Positions 19,196 to 29,256 of a DNA stretch of 64,000 nucleotides are shown here, piece after piece (position 1 is the first letter of the stretch; each line of letters starts with the position of its first letter). The translations under genes were made by a program, and so were the position numbers. The stretch comes from Teredinibacter waterburyi (GTDB lineage Bacteria > Pseudomonadota > Gammaproteobacteria > Pseudomonadales > Cellvibrionaceae). The stretch spans positions 54,415 through 118,414 of the forward strand of contig NZ_MRUH01000125.1 of the NCBI RefSeq assembly GCF_001922985.1, read 5' to 3'. The notes under the pieces were generated by a model. It saw only the letters and a list, made by a program, of their open reading frames with translations. It was not told the DNA's origin and ran no database searches.

Positions 19196-21934
19196 TTATT
19201 TCACTGTCGTTTTGGCAGCAGCTTTTTTCACGGTAGCTTTTTTAGGTGCAGCTTTTTTTGTGCTCGCTTTTTTCGCCGCAGGCTTTTTAGCTTTGGCTGG
19301 CGCTACAGTTTTCGCGGTAATTTTCCAGCTGCCACCTTCATAGTAAGCCTTCCAGCCGGTCGCCTTGCCTTCCACTTCCGTTTGCACGTACTGCTCTTTT
19401 GTTTTTCGACTAAAGCGAATAAGACTTTCGTTGCCATCGTCATCCTCTACCGGTGCAGATAGCAAAAATTCGTACTTGGGGTCCAAGACAGCTTTATGTG
19501 GTAACAGCTCTTTAACCTTCGGAGCACGTGTTTCACGGTTCTTGGGGAACTGACTCGCCGCTAAAAACAAACCGCTAGCGCCGTCGCGCAAGACATAGTG
19601 ATCATCCACTTTATCGCAGATGAGTTCTGGCATATCGATAGGGTCCATCTTCGGTGGAGCCGCTTCGCCACTGCGCAACAACTTACGTGTATTTTTACAA
19701 TCCTCACTGGTACAACCAAAGTATTTGCCGAACCGCCCAGTCTTTAACTGCATTTCAGCACTACATTTATCGCACTCAATGACGGGACCGTCGTAGCCCT
19801 TAATTTTAAATACGCCCTGCTCTACCTGATAACCTTCACAGTCTGGGTTGTTGCCACAAATATGTAGTTTGCGAGACTCGTCTAGGAGGTAGCTATCCAT
19901 CGCCGTGTTACAAACTTTACAACGACGCTTGCTGCGCAATTGTTTAGATTCTGCCTCTTCGTCGTCATCTACGTTGACAACTTCATCACCAGAGACAAGG
20001 TTCATGGTGTGCTTACAGCGCTCCTTCGGCGGTAATCCGTAACCCGAACACCCCAGAAATACACCGGTACTGCCTGTGCGAATCTGCATGTGGCGGCCGC
20101 AGTTTTGGCAATCGATATTAGTTTCAACCGCCTCATTGCGACGCATTCCACCCTCTGGGCTTTGAGCTGTCTCCAGTTTTTTAGTGAAGTCACCGTAAAA
20201 CTCATTCAACAGAGCCAACCAATCCTTCTCGCCAGTAGCGACTGTATCCAGCGCCTCCTCCATACTCGCGGTAAAACCGTAGTCCATTAGCTCGCTAAAA
20301 CTTTCGACTAGGCGCTCGGTAACAATGTCACCCATTTTATTGGAGTAGAACCGACGGTTTTCGACATGTACGTAACCGCGATCTTGTATGGTCGAAATAA
20401 TCGCTGCGTAGGTCGAGGGGCGACCAATACCGCGTTTTTCGAGTTCTTTTACCAAGCTAGCTTCGGTGTAACGAGCCGGTGGTTTGGTAAAGTGCTGCAG
20501 CGCAGCTACTTCATGAAGTTTTAACACTTCACCTACTTTTACATCAGGAAGTAAACCGTCTTCATCTTTCTTCGGTGGTGGCGGTAATACACGCATAAAA
20601 CCGTCAAACCGAATAACACGACCGCGCGCGCGAAGCTCGTAATCACCGGCATCAACGCGGATGCTACTGGCCGTAAATTCTGCTGGCGTCATCTGACAGG
20701 CGACAAACTGCTTCCATATCAAGGTGTAGAGGCGCTCAGCGTCGCGCTCCATGCCCGCAAGCTGTGTTGGCAACCTAGTTACCTCGGAAGGCCGAATGGC
20801 TTCGTGAGCCTCTTGTGCGCCTTCTTTACTTGAGTATCGATTCGGCTCCTTCGGCAAATAGCGATCGCCAAACTCGTCCTTAATGTAATCACGACAAGCA
20901 TTTACCGCTTCAGCACTTAGGTTGGTGGAGTCAGTACGCATGTAAGTGATGTAGCCCGCTTCGTATAAGCGCTGTGCTAACACCATAGTTTTCTTTACGC
21001 CAAAACCTAGCCTCGTTGACGCGGCCTGCTGCAGCGTAGATGTAATCAGCGGAGCGCTGGGCTTAGATTTAGTTGGCTTATCTTCACGTTTGCCAACGGT
21101 GAAACTTCCAGCCTCAAGGGCCGATTTTGCGGTGAAGGCCTGCAGCTCGTTAACGGGCTTGAAGGCTTCGCCTTTGTAACGACGCACCTCGTAGCGAGCG
21201 CGCTCGCCACCACCGGTATCGAGATCGGCTTTAACGTCCCAATACTCTTCCGGCAAAAATGCACGAATTTCATTTTCACGTTCACTGATTAAGCGTACCG
21301 CCACAGACTGCACTCGTCCGGCAGACAAGCCGCGGGCGATTTTTTCCCACAGCAACGGCGACACCATGTAGCCAACCACGCGGTCTAGAAACCGCCGCGC
21401 CTGCTGTGCGTGTACACGATCGATATCGAGACGACCAGGCTCTTTAAACGCTTCTTGGATTGCTGTTTTTGTAATTTCGTTAAAGACGACGCGATGATAG
21501 CGATCGTCATCACCACCAATAGCTTCGCGCAGGTGCCATGCAATAGCCTCCCCTTCACGATCGAGATCCGTCGCGAGAAAGATTTGGTCGGCATCCGCGG
21601 CAAGCTTTTGCAATTCAGCGACAACTTTTTCCTTGCCGGGCAAAATCTCGTAACGAGCACTCCAGTTGTTATCTGGGTCTATCCCCATGCGCTTAACAAG
21701 TTGCTCGCGCGACTTATTCTTTTTGTAGGTTGCCTTTTCCTCTGGCGACATTTTGCGGGTCAGCGCTGCTTGCTTAGCACGCGCTTTGGCATCGACAGGA
21801 GATGTACCTGAGCCACTGGTGGGTAAATCACGGATGTGACCTACACTGGACTTAACCACAAACTGACTGCCTAAGTACTTATTTATCGTTTTAGCCTTGG
21901 CAGGTGACTCCACAATTACCAATGATTTCCCCAT
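19196..21934 (-). CDS. topA: DNA topoisomerase I
   Basis: Type IA topoisomerase that relaxes negative supercoils. The 912-aa product starts with the Toprim domain ([32 protein letters not shown] near residue 125). The active-site tyrosine is in [13 protein letters not shown] near residue 330. Three C-terminal C4 zinc-ribbon modules are present (CQNCGRHM..., CKVCNTAMD..., CDKCSAEMQ...). The last 35 residues form a Lys/Ala-rich basic tail, common in this group and probably binding DNA nonspecifically. It is followed closely by the DUF6586-like gene. Confidence 0.98.
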   Translation of the reverse strand: MGKSLVIVESPAKAKTINKYLGSQFVVKSSVGHIRDLPTSGSGTSPVDAKARAKQAALTRKMSPEEKATYKKNKSREQLVKRMGIDPDNNWSARYEILPGKEKVVAELQKLAADADQIFLATDLDREGEAIAWHLREAIGGDDDRYHRVVFNEITKTAIQEAFKEPGRLDIDRVHAQQARRFLDRVVGYMVSPLLWEKIARGLSAGRVQSVAVRLISERENEIRAFLPEEYWDVKADLDTGGGERARYEVRRYKGEAFKPVNELQAFTAKSALEAGSFTVGKREDKPTKSKPSAPLITSTLQQAASTRLGFGVKKTMVLAQRLYEAGYITYMRTDSTNLSAEAVNACRDYIKDEFGDRYLPKEPNRYSSKEGAQEAHEAIRPSEVTRLPTQLAGMERDAERLYTLIWKQFVACQMTPAEFTASSIRVDAGDYELRARGRVIRFDGFMRVLPPPPKKDEDGLLPDVKVGEVLKLHEVAALQHFTKPPARYTEASLVKELEKRGIGRPSTYAAIISTIQDRGYVHVENRRFYSNKMGDIVTERLVESFSELMDYGFTASMEEALDTVATGEKDWLALLNEFYGDFTKKLETAQSPEGGMRRNEAVETNIDCQNCGRHMQIRTGSTGVFLGCSGYGLPPKERCKHTMNLVSGDEVVNVDDDEEAESKQLRSKRRCKVCNTAMDSYLLDESRKLHICGNNPDCEGYQVEQGVFKIKGYDGPVIECDKCSAEMQLKTGRFGKYFGCTSEDCKNTRKLLRSGEAAPPKMDPIDMPELICDKVDDHYVLRDGASGLFLAASQFPKNRETRAPKVKELLPHKAVLDPKYEFLLSAPVEDDDGNESLIRFSRKTKEQYVQTEVEGKATGWKAYYEGGSWKITAKTVAPAKAKKPAAKKASTKKAAPKKATVKKAAAKTTVK

Positions 21935-22259
21935 AGGAACCTTCTTCTTTTATAGGTAGTGGATTTAAGTTACGGCGAAAGGCCACGCTTAGGCAACTTT
22001 CCGGCAAGGTGCGCATATATAAGACCTAAGAGTTATTAGGTCAAGGGCAGCTAGATCGGCACTTTAAACAACCTTGAACTAGAAATCACCTCAACCTATT
22101 CTATACTTAGCATCACAATGTAACGTTAAGTAGCTGTATTTATTGATTATTATATAAAGTAAATGACTTTATATAGTTTCTCTATAGGCTAGTGTTTATC
22201 CACCATTTACGCCAATTTAGGACTAAAATAAATTAAACCAATTTTAGAAAACATGCCCT
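21935..22259. other. Divergent intergenic region upstream of topA
   Basis: About 325 AT-rich bases holding, presumably, the promoters of topA and of the gene at 22260. No ORF or RNA gene is recognised. Confidence 0.4.
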
Positions 22260-23021
22260 ATGACCAACTTACTATGGCTTTTCGTGATTATCGCTTTTGT
22301 ATCGCTGATCGTCGTAAGCGCGGCCAACGAACGTCAATCCCGCGCTAGAATCGTGGCGCGAAAACTAGAGCAAATGAAGCGCAAACTATCTGAAATGGAG
22401 GAGCTCGTTTTAACCGTAGATACACTCGTAGAATCGCCGACGATTGCGAGAATATTGAACGATGAGGTCGTGGATGTAATTCGTTCGATGGTCAAACTCG
22501 ACCCTAATAGCCAAGCGATACGCGTCACCCTGGAAGCAAGTGAAGATCGTGCCGAAAGCTTGCGCGCGCCAAACCGAAAACGGGATGTTTACCGGCTGCG
22601 TGAAAGCGATGCAAGAGTTGCGCGCGCACGTTACCTGCTCAATGAAGCTGGGCGGATACTGCGTCATCGGCAGGCAAAAGGCAAAATTGAAGTGTCGGAG
22701 CTAGAAACCTACATCCGCGACCTATCTTGGGCAAATATGATGGTTGCGGTGGTCAGTCAGGTCGCTCAGGGCCACAAATCCGTAAGTCGCGGCGATGTTC
22801 TTAAAGCCTTCGCGTTCTACAAAAAAGCACAACAAATCGCGGTGCAAACCAGTATTGGCGAAGATCGACGCCACAACCTAATTAAGGAGCTAACTGACCT
22901 TATGAATGGGCGAATTAAGGTTTTATCTCCCCAATTTATGCCGGAAAACCAGTTCAATCCAAGTCCGTCTAGCAAACCAGCCGCGAGCGACACAACCGCA
23001 CCTGCTAGCGAGCCCCTCTAG
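22260..23021 (+). CDS. Membrane-anchored helical protein of unknown function
   Basis: I do not recognise this 253-aa protein. One N-terminal membrane helix (LLWLFVIIAFVSLIVVSAA, residues 4-22) is followed by a long, charged, mostly alpha-helical region with heptad-like stretches (KLEQMKRKLSEMEELVLTV). The C-terminal 30 residues are Pro/Ser/Thr-rich. It would place a helical domain in the cytoplasm if the positive-inside rule holds (Arg/Lys-rich flank after the helix). The next gene is convergent. Related proteins probably exist in close relatives only. Confidence 0.8.
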   Translation: MTNLLWLFVIIAFVSLIVVSAANERQSRARIVARKLEQMKRKLSEMEELVLTVDTLVESPTIARILNDEVVDVIRSMVKLDPNSQAIRVTLEASEDRAESLRAPNRKRDVYRLRESDARVARARYLLNEAGRILRHRQAKGKIEVSELETYIRDLSWANMMVAVVSQVAQGHKSVSRGDVLKAFAFYKKAQQIAVQTSIGEDRRHNLIKELTDLMNGRIKVLSPQFMPENQFNPSPSSKPAASDTTAPASEPL

Positions 23022-23050
23022 AAGACGGACTCAACACCTAACACCCCCCA

Positions 23051-23632
23051 CTATATTGATTCTACCTTGCGATGGGTCGCTACCACGATATTCAACAGCT
23101 CTGTAAGTTTATTATGTAAGTATTTGATCTCACTCGCAATTGATGCATTTCCATCACGATCAAGAGAACCTTCTGTAAGCTCGACAGCTAAGGCTTGCTC
23201 GGTCCAGTACAGGCTTGGACCGTAGCCTGTCATCTCAACTGCACGGACGCTCTTTGGCAGTGTAGTTAGCCAATCTAACAGACTATTACTGATCTCTAGT
23301 GGTGCTTTTGCGCGATCTTCCCAATCCCAATAATGAGCGAGATGTAATTCATGACTCATGTTACGACGCAGCAGTCGCCAATTGAAGCGAGGCGTATCCT
23401 TAATCGTTTTCTTCAATTCCTCGGGCACGGGCAAGCTATACACTGCAATCGAATAGCTATCATGACTACCGACCCCCTCCTTAAGACGTGCCATTCGAAC
23501 TGACATCCCTGCTGGCAGCGCAGTACCGCGCAGCTGGGTGAGCCGACGCTGACGTGGGGTTGGCCTGATCATCATCACAGGCCCGACCACCATCATTACC
23601 ACTAACACCATAACGCCGATAAACATCCACAT
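23051..23632 (-). CDS. Membrane-anchored hypothetical protein
   Basis: Unknown function (193 aa). The N-terminus is one very hydrophobic Val/Met-rich helix (residues 2-22). A basic stretch RPTPRQRRL follows, then a soluble domain with RNMSHELHLAHYWDWEDRA near residue 90 and a helical C-terminus (IASEIKYLHNKLTELL). It is convergent with the gene at 22260 with only 29 bases between the stops. Two membrane-anchored orphans facing each other may be unrelated. Confidence 0.75.
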   Translation of the reverse strand: MWMFIGVMVLVVMMVVGPVMMIRPTPRQRRLTQLRGTALPAGMSVRMARLKEGVGSHDSYSIAVYSLPVPEELKKTIKDTPRFNWRLLRRNMSHELHLAHYWDWEDRAKAPLEISNSLLDWLTTLPKSVRAVEMTGYGPSLYWTEQALAVELTEGSLDRDGNASIASEIKYLHNKLTELLNIVVATHRKVESI

Positions 23633-23852
23633 ATAAACGACCTAATCCATTGGGGTTATTAATACTGGCACTAATCGCAGCAACACCAGCTAAACAAAAT
23701 AAAATACCGTAGCCAAAAATAGTGAGAGGCGATTTGCCGTTGGCTTGATCTTAATCCAGCTCACGAGGAAACCATCTAGGTTAGAATCAGTCCATGAGTT
23801 ATACGAAGTAAAATCACGTAACTAGCGATTATACCGAGCACACGGAGGAAAT

Positions 23853-24278
23853 ATGGAACTGTATCAACATCTACTCGTTGGCCTCGACTTATCAAAAGAC
23901 TCAGCAAAAGTACTGACCAAAGCGGCGCGTATAGCTGCAGGATCAGGCGCGAAACTAACAGTTGCACATATCACCGAGCCACTAGCCTTCGCCTATGGCG
24001 GCGATGTCCCTATTGACCTAAGCGAGGCTCAAGGCATGATTGAACATCAGGCGAAAAAGCGTATAACCGCACTAGTTGAAGAGCTGGACGTGGATGCGGA
24101 CATAGTCGTAAGTATCGGTGATACCGCGAGTGAACTGCACCACCTTGCAGAAAGCCGTGCCGCCGACCTTTTGGTGGTTGGCAGTCACGGCCGACATGGA
24201 TTTGCAATGCTGTTTGGTTCGGTTACCAAAGGTGTAGTATCCGGTGCCAGTTGCGACGTTTTAGCCGTTCGAGTTTAG
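23853..24278 (+). CDS. Universal stress protein (UspA family)
   Basis: Cytoplasmic Usp-fold protein (141 aa) of the UspA type. It shows the opening YQHLLVGLDLSKDSAKVL, a conserved acidic middle, and the C-terminal signature LLVVGSHGRHGFAMLFGSVTKGVV, which includes a G-x2-G-x9-G(S/T)-like nucleotide-binding pattern. A ribosome-binding site GGAGG precedes the ATG. A short inverted repeat (GAGTTT...AAACTC, 24271-24289) overlaps the stop codon and lies between it and the convergent uup gene. Confidence 0.93.
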   Translation: MELYQHLLVGLDLSKDSAKVLTKAARIAAGSGAKLTVAHITEPLAFAYGGDVPIDLSEAQGMIEHQAKKRITALVEELDVDADIVVSIGDTASELHHLAESRAADLLVVGSHGRHGFAMLFGSVTKGVVSGASCDVLAVRV

Positions 24279-24300
24279 CGCCCAAACTCAGCCTTGCGCA

Positions 24301-26238
24301 CTAGCCGTTTTGCTGAGCTTCTAGCTCTTCCCAGCGTTCAAACTTTTCATTTAAAGCGGCTTCGGCGTCGGCCAATTGTTGAATAACGTCATTTACATCT
24401 TTCTGGTCACGCTGATAAAAGTCTTCAGCTGCCATCAGCGCTTGAATCTGCTCTACTTTTTGCTCCAGCTTTTCGAGCACAGCGGGCAAGCCGTCCAGCT
24501 CTCGCTGCAGTTTGTAGCTGAGCTTTTTTATCGCTTTTGCCGGCGCTGTAGCAGTAGTCGCTGACGCATTAGCCTTGCTGTCGGCGGATTCGTCCGCAAC
24601 CGACAGCTCAGCTAACCCCGCGCTACCTTTGCTTTGCTGCCCAGCCTCAGGCCAGCGTCCGCCCTGACTTAGCCAGTCGCTGTAACCGCCAATATATTCC
24701 TTTACACGACCCATTCCCTCAAAGGCAATAGTACTAGTTACGACATTATCGAGAAATTCACGATCGTGACTTACCAATAGTAAAGTGCCATCAAACTCGA
24801 CCAATATCGATTCGAGCAACTCAAGTGTCTCGGCATCTAGATCGTTGGTCGGCTCATCCATTACCAAGAGATTGGCAGGTTTGCTAAATAGCTTCGCCAG
24901 CAATACACGATTGCGCTCACCACCGGACAAGGCCCGAATCGGCGTTCGGGCACGCTCACCGGTAAACAAAAAGTCGCCAAGGTAGGAGATAATATGACGG
25001 CTGCGGCCGTTGATCTCGATGCTATCGCGGCCGTCACTGATATTGTCCAGCGCGCTCTTGTTCAAATCTAACTGGTCACGCATTTGGTCAAAATAACCGA
25101 CACTTAGTTTAGTGCCGCGCCGAACCGTGCCGCTAGTGGGCTCGAGTTCTCCAAGTATCAACTTAAGTAGTGTGCTCTTGCCTATACCGTTCGGGCCAAC
25201 CAGACCAATCTTGTCACCGCGCACAATAGTGGAGCTAAAGCCCTTTACCATTGGCGTTTCTGTCCAGGCGAAGGATACGTTCTGAAGTTCCGCCACCAGC
25301 TTGCCCGACAACACCCCAGATCCCTGCTCGATCGTTGCTGTTTGCAACCGATCGCGACGCTGCGAGCGCTCATTCCGCATTTTCTCTAATGAACGTACCC
25401 GGCCTTCGTTGCGTGTACGACGGGCCTTGATACCCTGTCGAATCCACACTTCCTCTTGAGCAAGTTTCTTGTCAAACAACGCATTTTGACGCTCTTCGGC
25501 ATCTAATTGCTGCTGTTTAAAGACTAAGAAGCCGTCGTAGTCACCATCCCACAAGCGAAAAATACCGCGATCAAGCTCGCCGATTTTATTCGCAACTGCG
25601 CGTAAAAATGCGCGGTCGTGGGTAATCACGACAATCGCGCCTGTGAACTGCTGCAACTGCAACTCCAGCCATTGGATGGCCGCGATATCGAGGTGGTTGG
25701 TAGGCTCATCGAGCAACAGTATGTCGGGCTCACACACCAACGCTTGAGCCAAGGCCACGCGTCGACGCCAACCACCGGAAAGGCTCGATAATATTGCTTC
25801 GCCGTCCAGACCTAAGCGGGTCAGTGTTTGCGTAATACGGGTATGAAAACGCCAACCGTCAGCGGCTTCAATACGCTGCTGTACACGCCCCAGCTCGTCC
25901 ATAGTTGCCTCTGAAAAGTTGTGGATGAGCTTTTCATAGCGGGCTAGATCTTCACCCAAACCCGGCAGACCTTCAGCGACAAAGTCGTAAACCGTAATGT
26001 CACTCTTTTCCGGAAGGTCCTGCGCTAAGCCCGCAACCCGTATACCTGGGTCAACCCATCGATTGCCGCTATCGGGGTCGACGTCGCCCTGTAGGGATTT
26101 TAACAAGGTAGATTTACCCGCGCCGTTACGGCCGATGATTCCAACCCGGTCCCCCTTGTCTAGCTGTAGCGAAAGGTCGTCAAAAATGATCTGCTCACCG
26201 TAATGCAAATGTAAGTTTTCTAATTTTATTAAAGGCAT
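24301..26238 (-). CDS. uup: ABC-F ATPase Uup
   Basis: Soluble ABC-F protein with two ATP-binding cassettes, acting on ribosomes or DNA structures. The start chosen is the ATG at 26238 (MPLIKLENLHLHYGEQ), giving 645 aa; an upstream in-frame ATG adds 16 residues unlike the family. Walker A motifs are GIIGRNGAGKSTLL and GLVGPNGIGKSTLL; ABC signatures are LSGGWRRRVALA and LSGGERNRVLLA; Walker B segments are ILLLDEPTNHLD and LLVMDEPTNDLD. A C-terminal coiled coil (about residues 570-640) is typical of Uup and distinguishes it from other ABC-F proteins. Confidence 0.95.
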   Translation of the reverse strand: MPLIKLENLHLHYGEQIIFDDLSLQLDKGDRVGIIGRNGAGKSTLLKSLQGDVDPDSGNRWVDPGIRVAGLAQDLPEKSDITVYDFVAEGLPGLGEDLARYEKLIHNFSEATMDELGRVQQRIEAADGWRFHTRITQTLTRLGLDGEAILSSLSGGWRRRVALAQALVCEPDILLLDEPTNHLDIAAIQWLELQLQQFTGAIVVITHDRAFLRAVANKIGELDRGIFRLWDGDYDGFLVFKQQQLDAEERQNALFDKKLAQEEVWIRQGIKARRTRNEGRVRSLEKMRNERSQRRDRLQTATIEQGSGVLSGKLVAELQNVSFAWTETPMVKGFSSTIVRGDKIGLVGPNGIGKSTLLKLILGELEPTSGTVRRGTKLSVGYFDQMRDQLDLNKSALDNISDGRDSIEINGRSRHIISYLGDFLFTGERARTPIRALSGGERNRVLLAKLFSKPANLLVMDEPTNDLDAETLELLESILVEFDGTLLLVSHDREFLDNVVTSTIAFEGMGRVKEYIGGYSDWLSQGGRWPEAGQQSKGSAGLAELSVADESADSKANASATTATAPAKAIKKLSYKLQRELDGLPAVLEKLEQKVEQIQALMAAEDFYQRDQKDVNDVIQQLADAEAALNEKFERWEELEAQQNG

Positions 26239-26580
26239 AAGTATTAATTCGATCGAATAAAAAGTGTATGTTGGGCAGTGCGCCACAACAAAAGGTGTTT
26301 GCTGGAGCGGTTAACCCTGTTCAAAACGGAAAATTGATAATGATGAAATATTTATTCCAATCTGGAAGTAGCGCTTATCCGTTTTATAGACGAAACTATC
26401 AGTTAGTGGTCGCTTCGATGTGTATGTTTTTTAGCCAAAATCATTCGCTATCAATCGCACTACCGCGTTGCTCCTTGACGAGAACCCGAAGACTTACGAG
26501 CTAACCCAGAAGCTAAAGTTGACGACCAAGTTGCAGTAACACCTGCTTATAACCCCAAGCAACCAGAGATATCACTAAAG
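26239..26580. other. Intergenic region between uup and slt with open frames but no supported gene
   Basis: About 340 bases. A 78-codon frame (26268-26504) contains MMKYLFQSGSSAYPF, and a second frame, in phase with slt, is open immediately upstream of the slt start (…EPEDLRANPEAKVDDQVA…). Neither shows a family signature. They could be remains of a longer slt N-terminus or chance. No clear terminator is seen. Confidence 0.35.
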
Positions 26581-28545
26581 ATGTACCAAGATTTAAGCCG
26601 CGCATTCTACGCCCTATTCGCTCGCAATTGTGCCCCTGCAGCAACGATCGCTTTGTTTTTTTTGTTCGCTCCAGCTAGCGCCAACGAACTAGCACAGCAG
26701 CGCATTCACTACGAAATGGCGAAATCGGCATTGAATAGCGGCGATTGGTCGGGTTTTAGGCTACATCAGCAACAGCTTGGCGATTACCCTCTGGCTCTCT
26801 ACCTTGAATATGGTCGCCTCAAAAGTAAGCTCAGTAGCGCCGACCAAAATGAAATTGATGATTTTTTAAACCGTGAGCAGAGCTCATTTTTGAGCACACG
26901 CCTACGTGAACAGTGGCTCTACCACTTAGCCGTAAATAAACGCTGGGCGGAATTTCTAAACTATTATCAGCCGGATGCCAGTACCACAGAGATGCGCTGC
27001 CTTTGGTTACAGGCCCGCTTATTCGAGCGTGACAGCAGCGCCCTAAGTGAAGTTGGCGATCTTTGGGTTGGTGGCAAATCTCACCCTAAAACCTGCGACC
27101 CTCTATTTAACCGCTGGCGCCGCAGTGGTGGCCTTAGTCAAGAGCTGGTCTGGCAAAGGTTCAATAACGCTCTAGACGCTGGAAATCGCAGCTTGGCAAA
27201 TTACGTTAGCCGAATGATGGACGAGCATCACCGCGGCTATGCCGACCTCTACAGCAAAGTCGTCGCCTACCCCAGCACAATTCGCAAGCGAGAACGCTTT
27301 AGCGAGCACTCGCCACTCATGCAAGAAGTTATCGTCGCGGGAATCAAGGCCTATGCACGCCAGAACCCTAAAGCGGCCCTCAAACTATGGGAGGGCTACG
27401 AAGCGCAGCAGCTCTTCCCTGAGAGGCTCAGTACCGACGCTAAATTAGCAATAGCGACCCAGTTACTACGCAAACGAAACACACAACAAGCCGAAGCGCT
27501 GGTACTTGGCTCACGCGATCTACAGCAGCCAAAGGTCGTAGAGTCGCTTATTCGAGACGCGTTGCGCGCCGAAGACTGGCCGCGGGTAAAACAGTGGTTA
27601 GCGCTGTTAAGCCCTGAGCTTCGCAATTCGGACCGCTGGCGCTACTGGCAAGCCAGAGCCCTAGGCGAAACCGCCAGTGACAGTAAAGATGCCGCGGCCG
27701 CCAGCTTGATCTACCAGTCGCTGTCGGAGTCTCGCAGCTTTTACGGTTTTCTTGCTGCTGATCACTTAGGGCGGCGCTATGAATTACAGAATGTTCCGGT
27801 CACGGCCTCTCCTGAGCTCTTAGCTGCGATTGGAAGCATGCCTGGGATGCGACGCGCAAAAGAACTTTGGTTGACCGATAACCTTGGTGAAGCCCACGCT
27901 GAATGGTTGTTCACCACTCGCGGCCTAGACAATGACGAGCTTGTCGCTGCGGGCGAATTAGCTCGCCAGTGGGGTTGGTATAACAAGGGCATTAACGCCA
28001 TGATCACGGGCAACCTCTGGGATCACCTGTCAATTCGCTTCCCGCTCGCCTATGAAGACCAGATCCAACAGGTTTCGTCACAAACCAATGTTGAGCCAGC
28101 ATTTATCTACGCTATCGCACGTCAAGAAAGTGCCTTTGCAGAGCAGGCAAAATCTAGCGCTGGCGCTATGGGGTTAATGCAGCTAATGCCAACTACGGCA
28201 AAAGAAACTGCCCAGCGCAATGGCATCAAACATAAGCAAACCGACCTCTATAACCCCGTTCATAATATGGAGCTGGGTAGCCTATATCTGAATCAACTGT
28301 TACAGCAGTATCAGGGCAATAGAGTTCACGCGGCTGCCGCCTACAATGCTGGCCCACACCGAGTCGACCGCTGGCTTAAAGCCTACCGCGCGGACCTGCC
28401 TACCGATATATGGATCGAGGTCATTCCCTTTCGTGAAACGCGTGGATATGTGCAGAACGTTTTGGCTTTTTCGGTGATCTACGGGCTTCGCCTTGGAAAA
28501 CCAAATTCCCTAATTAACGAAAATGAGGTGAATTCATTGCTCTAA
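26581..28545 (+). CDS. slt: Soluble lytic murein transglycosylase Slt
   Basis: Periplasmic enzyme that cleaves peptidoglycan to anhydromuropeptides, which fits NagZ in the same window. The 654-aa protein has a signal peptide (residues about 1-37, ending in FAPASANE), a superhelical alpha-rich U/L region, and a C-terminal SLT domain. Catalytic Glu is in RQESAFAEQA, followed by SSAGAMGLMQLMP and AAAYNAGPHRVDRW. Length matches E. coli Slt70. The ATG at 26581 is the best start before the signal peptide. Confidence 0.96.
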   Translation: MYQDLSRAFYALFARNCAPAATIALFFLFAPASANELAQQRIHYEMAKSALNSGDWSGFRLHQQQLGDYPLALYLEYGRLKSKLSSADQNEIDDFLNREQSSFLSTRLREQWLYHLAVNKRWAEFLNYYQPDASTTEMRCLWLQARLFERDSSALSEVGDLWVGGKSHPKTCDPLFNRWRRSGGLSQELVWQRFNNALDAGNRSLANYVSRMMDEHHRGYADLYSKVVAYPSTIRKRERFSEHSPLMQEVIVAGIKAYARQNPKAALKLWEGYEAQQLFPERLSTDAKLAIATQLLRKRNTQQAEALVLGSRDLQQPKVVESLIRDALRAEDWPRVKQWLALLSPELRNSDRWRYWQARALGETASDSKDAAAASLIYQSLSESRSFYGFLAADHLGRRYELQNVPVTASPELLAAIGSMPGMRRAKELWLTDNLGEAHAEWLFTTRGLDNDELVAAGELARQWGWYNKGINAMITGNLWDHLSIRFPLAYEDQIQQVSSQTNVEPAFIYAIARQESAFAEQAKSSAGAMGLMQLMPTTAKETAQRNGIKHKQTDLYNPVHNMELGSLYLNQLLQQYQGNRVHAAAAYNAGPHRVDRWLKAYRADLPTDIWIEVIPFRETRGYVQNVLAFSVIYGLRLGKPNSLINENEVNSLL

Positions 28546-28648
28546 GTGTCGATTCTTATTCTAAGCTTAAGTGTGAATACTATTAGCTGTTAATAACGAG
28601 CGATTCGACGCGATCGTTACGCCAGCGCAGTTAGAATAGGAACAGAGC

Positions 28649-29233
28649 ATGAGTAACGACTCAAAAGCGCCGATTACCGACGATGAGCTCGGTCACGCAG
28701 ATTGGTCGCACATTCAAGAAACCATAAACATGCTCTATTTAGCTGTCTGCCAAATAGAGGCGACTATGGCCGACTCAAATAAAGCCGTCGACACCCTCAC
28801 CGGCTCATTTGCCCTCCTCGCCAATCATACCAATGCGGTTAGCGCCCAAATCAATCAGCTTTCGAAGATCGAGCAATTAGATGCCTTCAAGCAAGACCTA
28901 ACCGCCACCGCGACGGAGATGAACAGCAACATTTCATCCTCTATCGAAGCCTTTCAGTTTTATGACCGCGTATGCCAGCGACTAGATCATGTTGCGCGAA
29001 GCTTAGAAAAAGTCACCGAGTTAATGCAAACCGAAAACAGCATCCACGACCCTGCGGCATGGCGGCAAGTACAGCTAGGTATCAAAAGCAGCTACACCAT
29101 GGAAGCCGAGCGCATCATGTTCGAGTTTATTATGCGTGGCGGCAAGGTTAAGGATGCACTGGATATTTATCGTCATCACTTTGAATCAACCGAGATAAAG
29201 ACGCCTCGGGACGACGAAATTGAACTTTTTTAA
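28649..29233 (+). CDS. Helical cytoplasmic protein of unknown function, upstream of EAL-HDOD gene
   Basis: A 194-aa, probably all-alpha protein without signal peptide. A ribosome-binding site AGGAA lies upstream. The segment NSNISSSIEAFQFYDRVCQRLDHVARSLEKV near residue 100 resembles helical regions in chemotaxis-associated proteins (CheZ-like FQDxxxQ motifs), but I see no firm homology. It is 23 bases before the EAL-HDOD gene on the same strand, so a signalling role for the pair is plausible inference. Confidence 0.8.
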   Translation: MSNDSKAPITDDELGHADWSHIQETINMLYLAVCQIEATMADSNKAVDTLTGSFALLANHTNAVSAQINQLSKIEQLDAFKQDLTATATEMNSNISSSIEAFQFYDRVCQRLDHVARSLEKVTELMQTENSIHDPAAWRQVQLGIKSSYTMEAERIMFEFIMRGGKVKDALDIYRHHFESTEIKTPRDDEIELF

Positions 29234-29256
29234 CCCCTAAGGCTAAGTAGTAGACA

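Noticed and set aside
26268..26504. 78-codon gene between uup and slt
   Set aside because: No ribosome-binding site, motif or conserved feature supports it; kept only as an observation.
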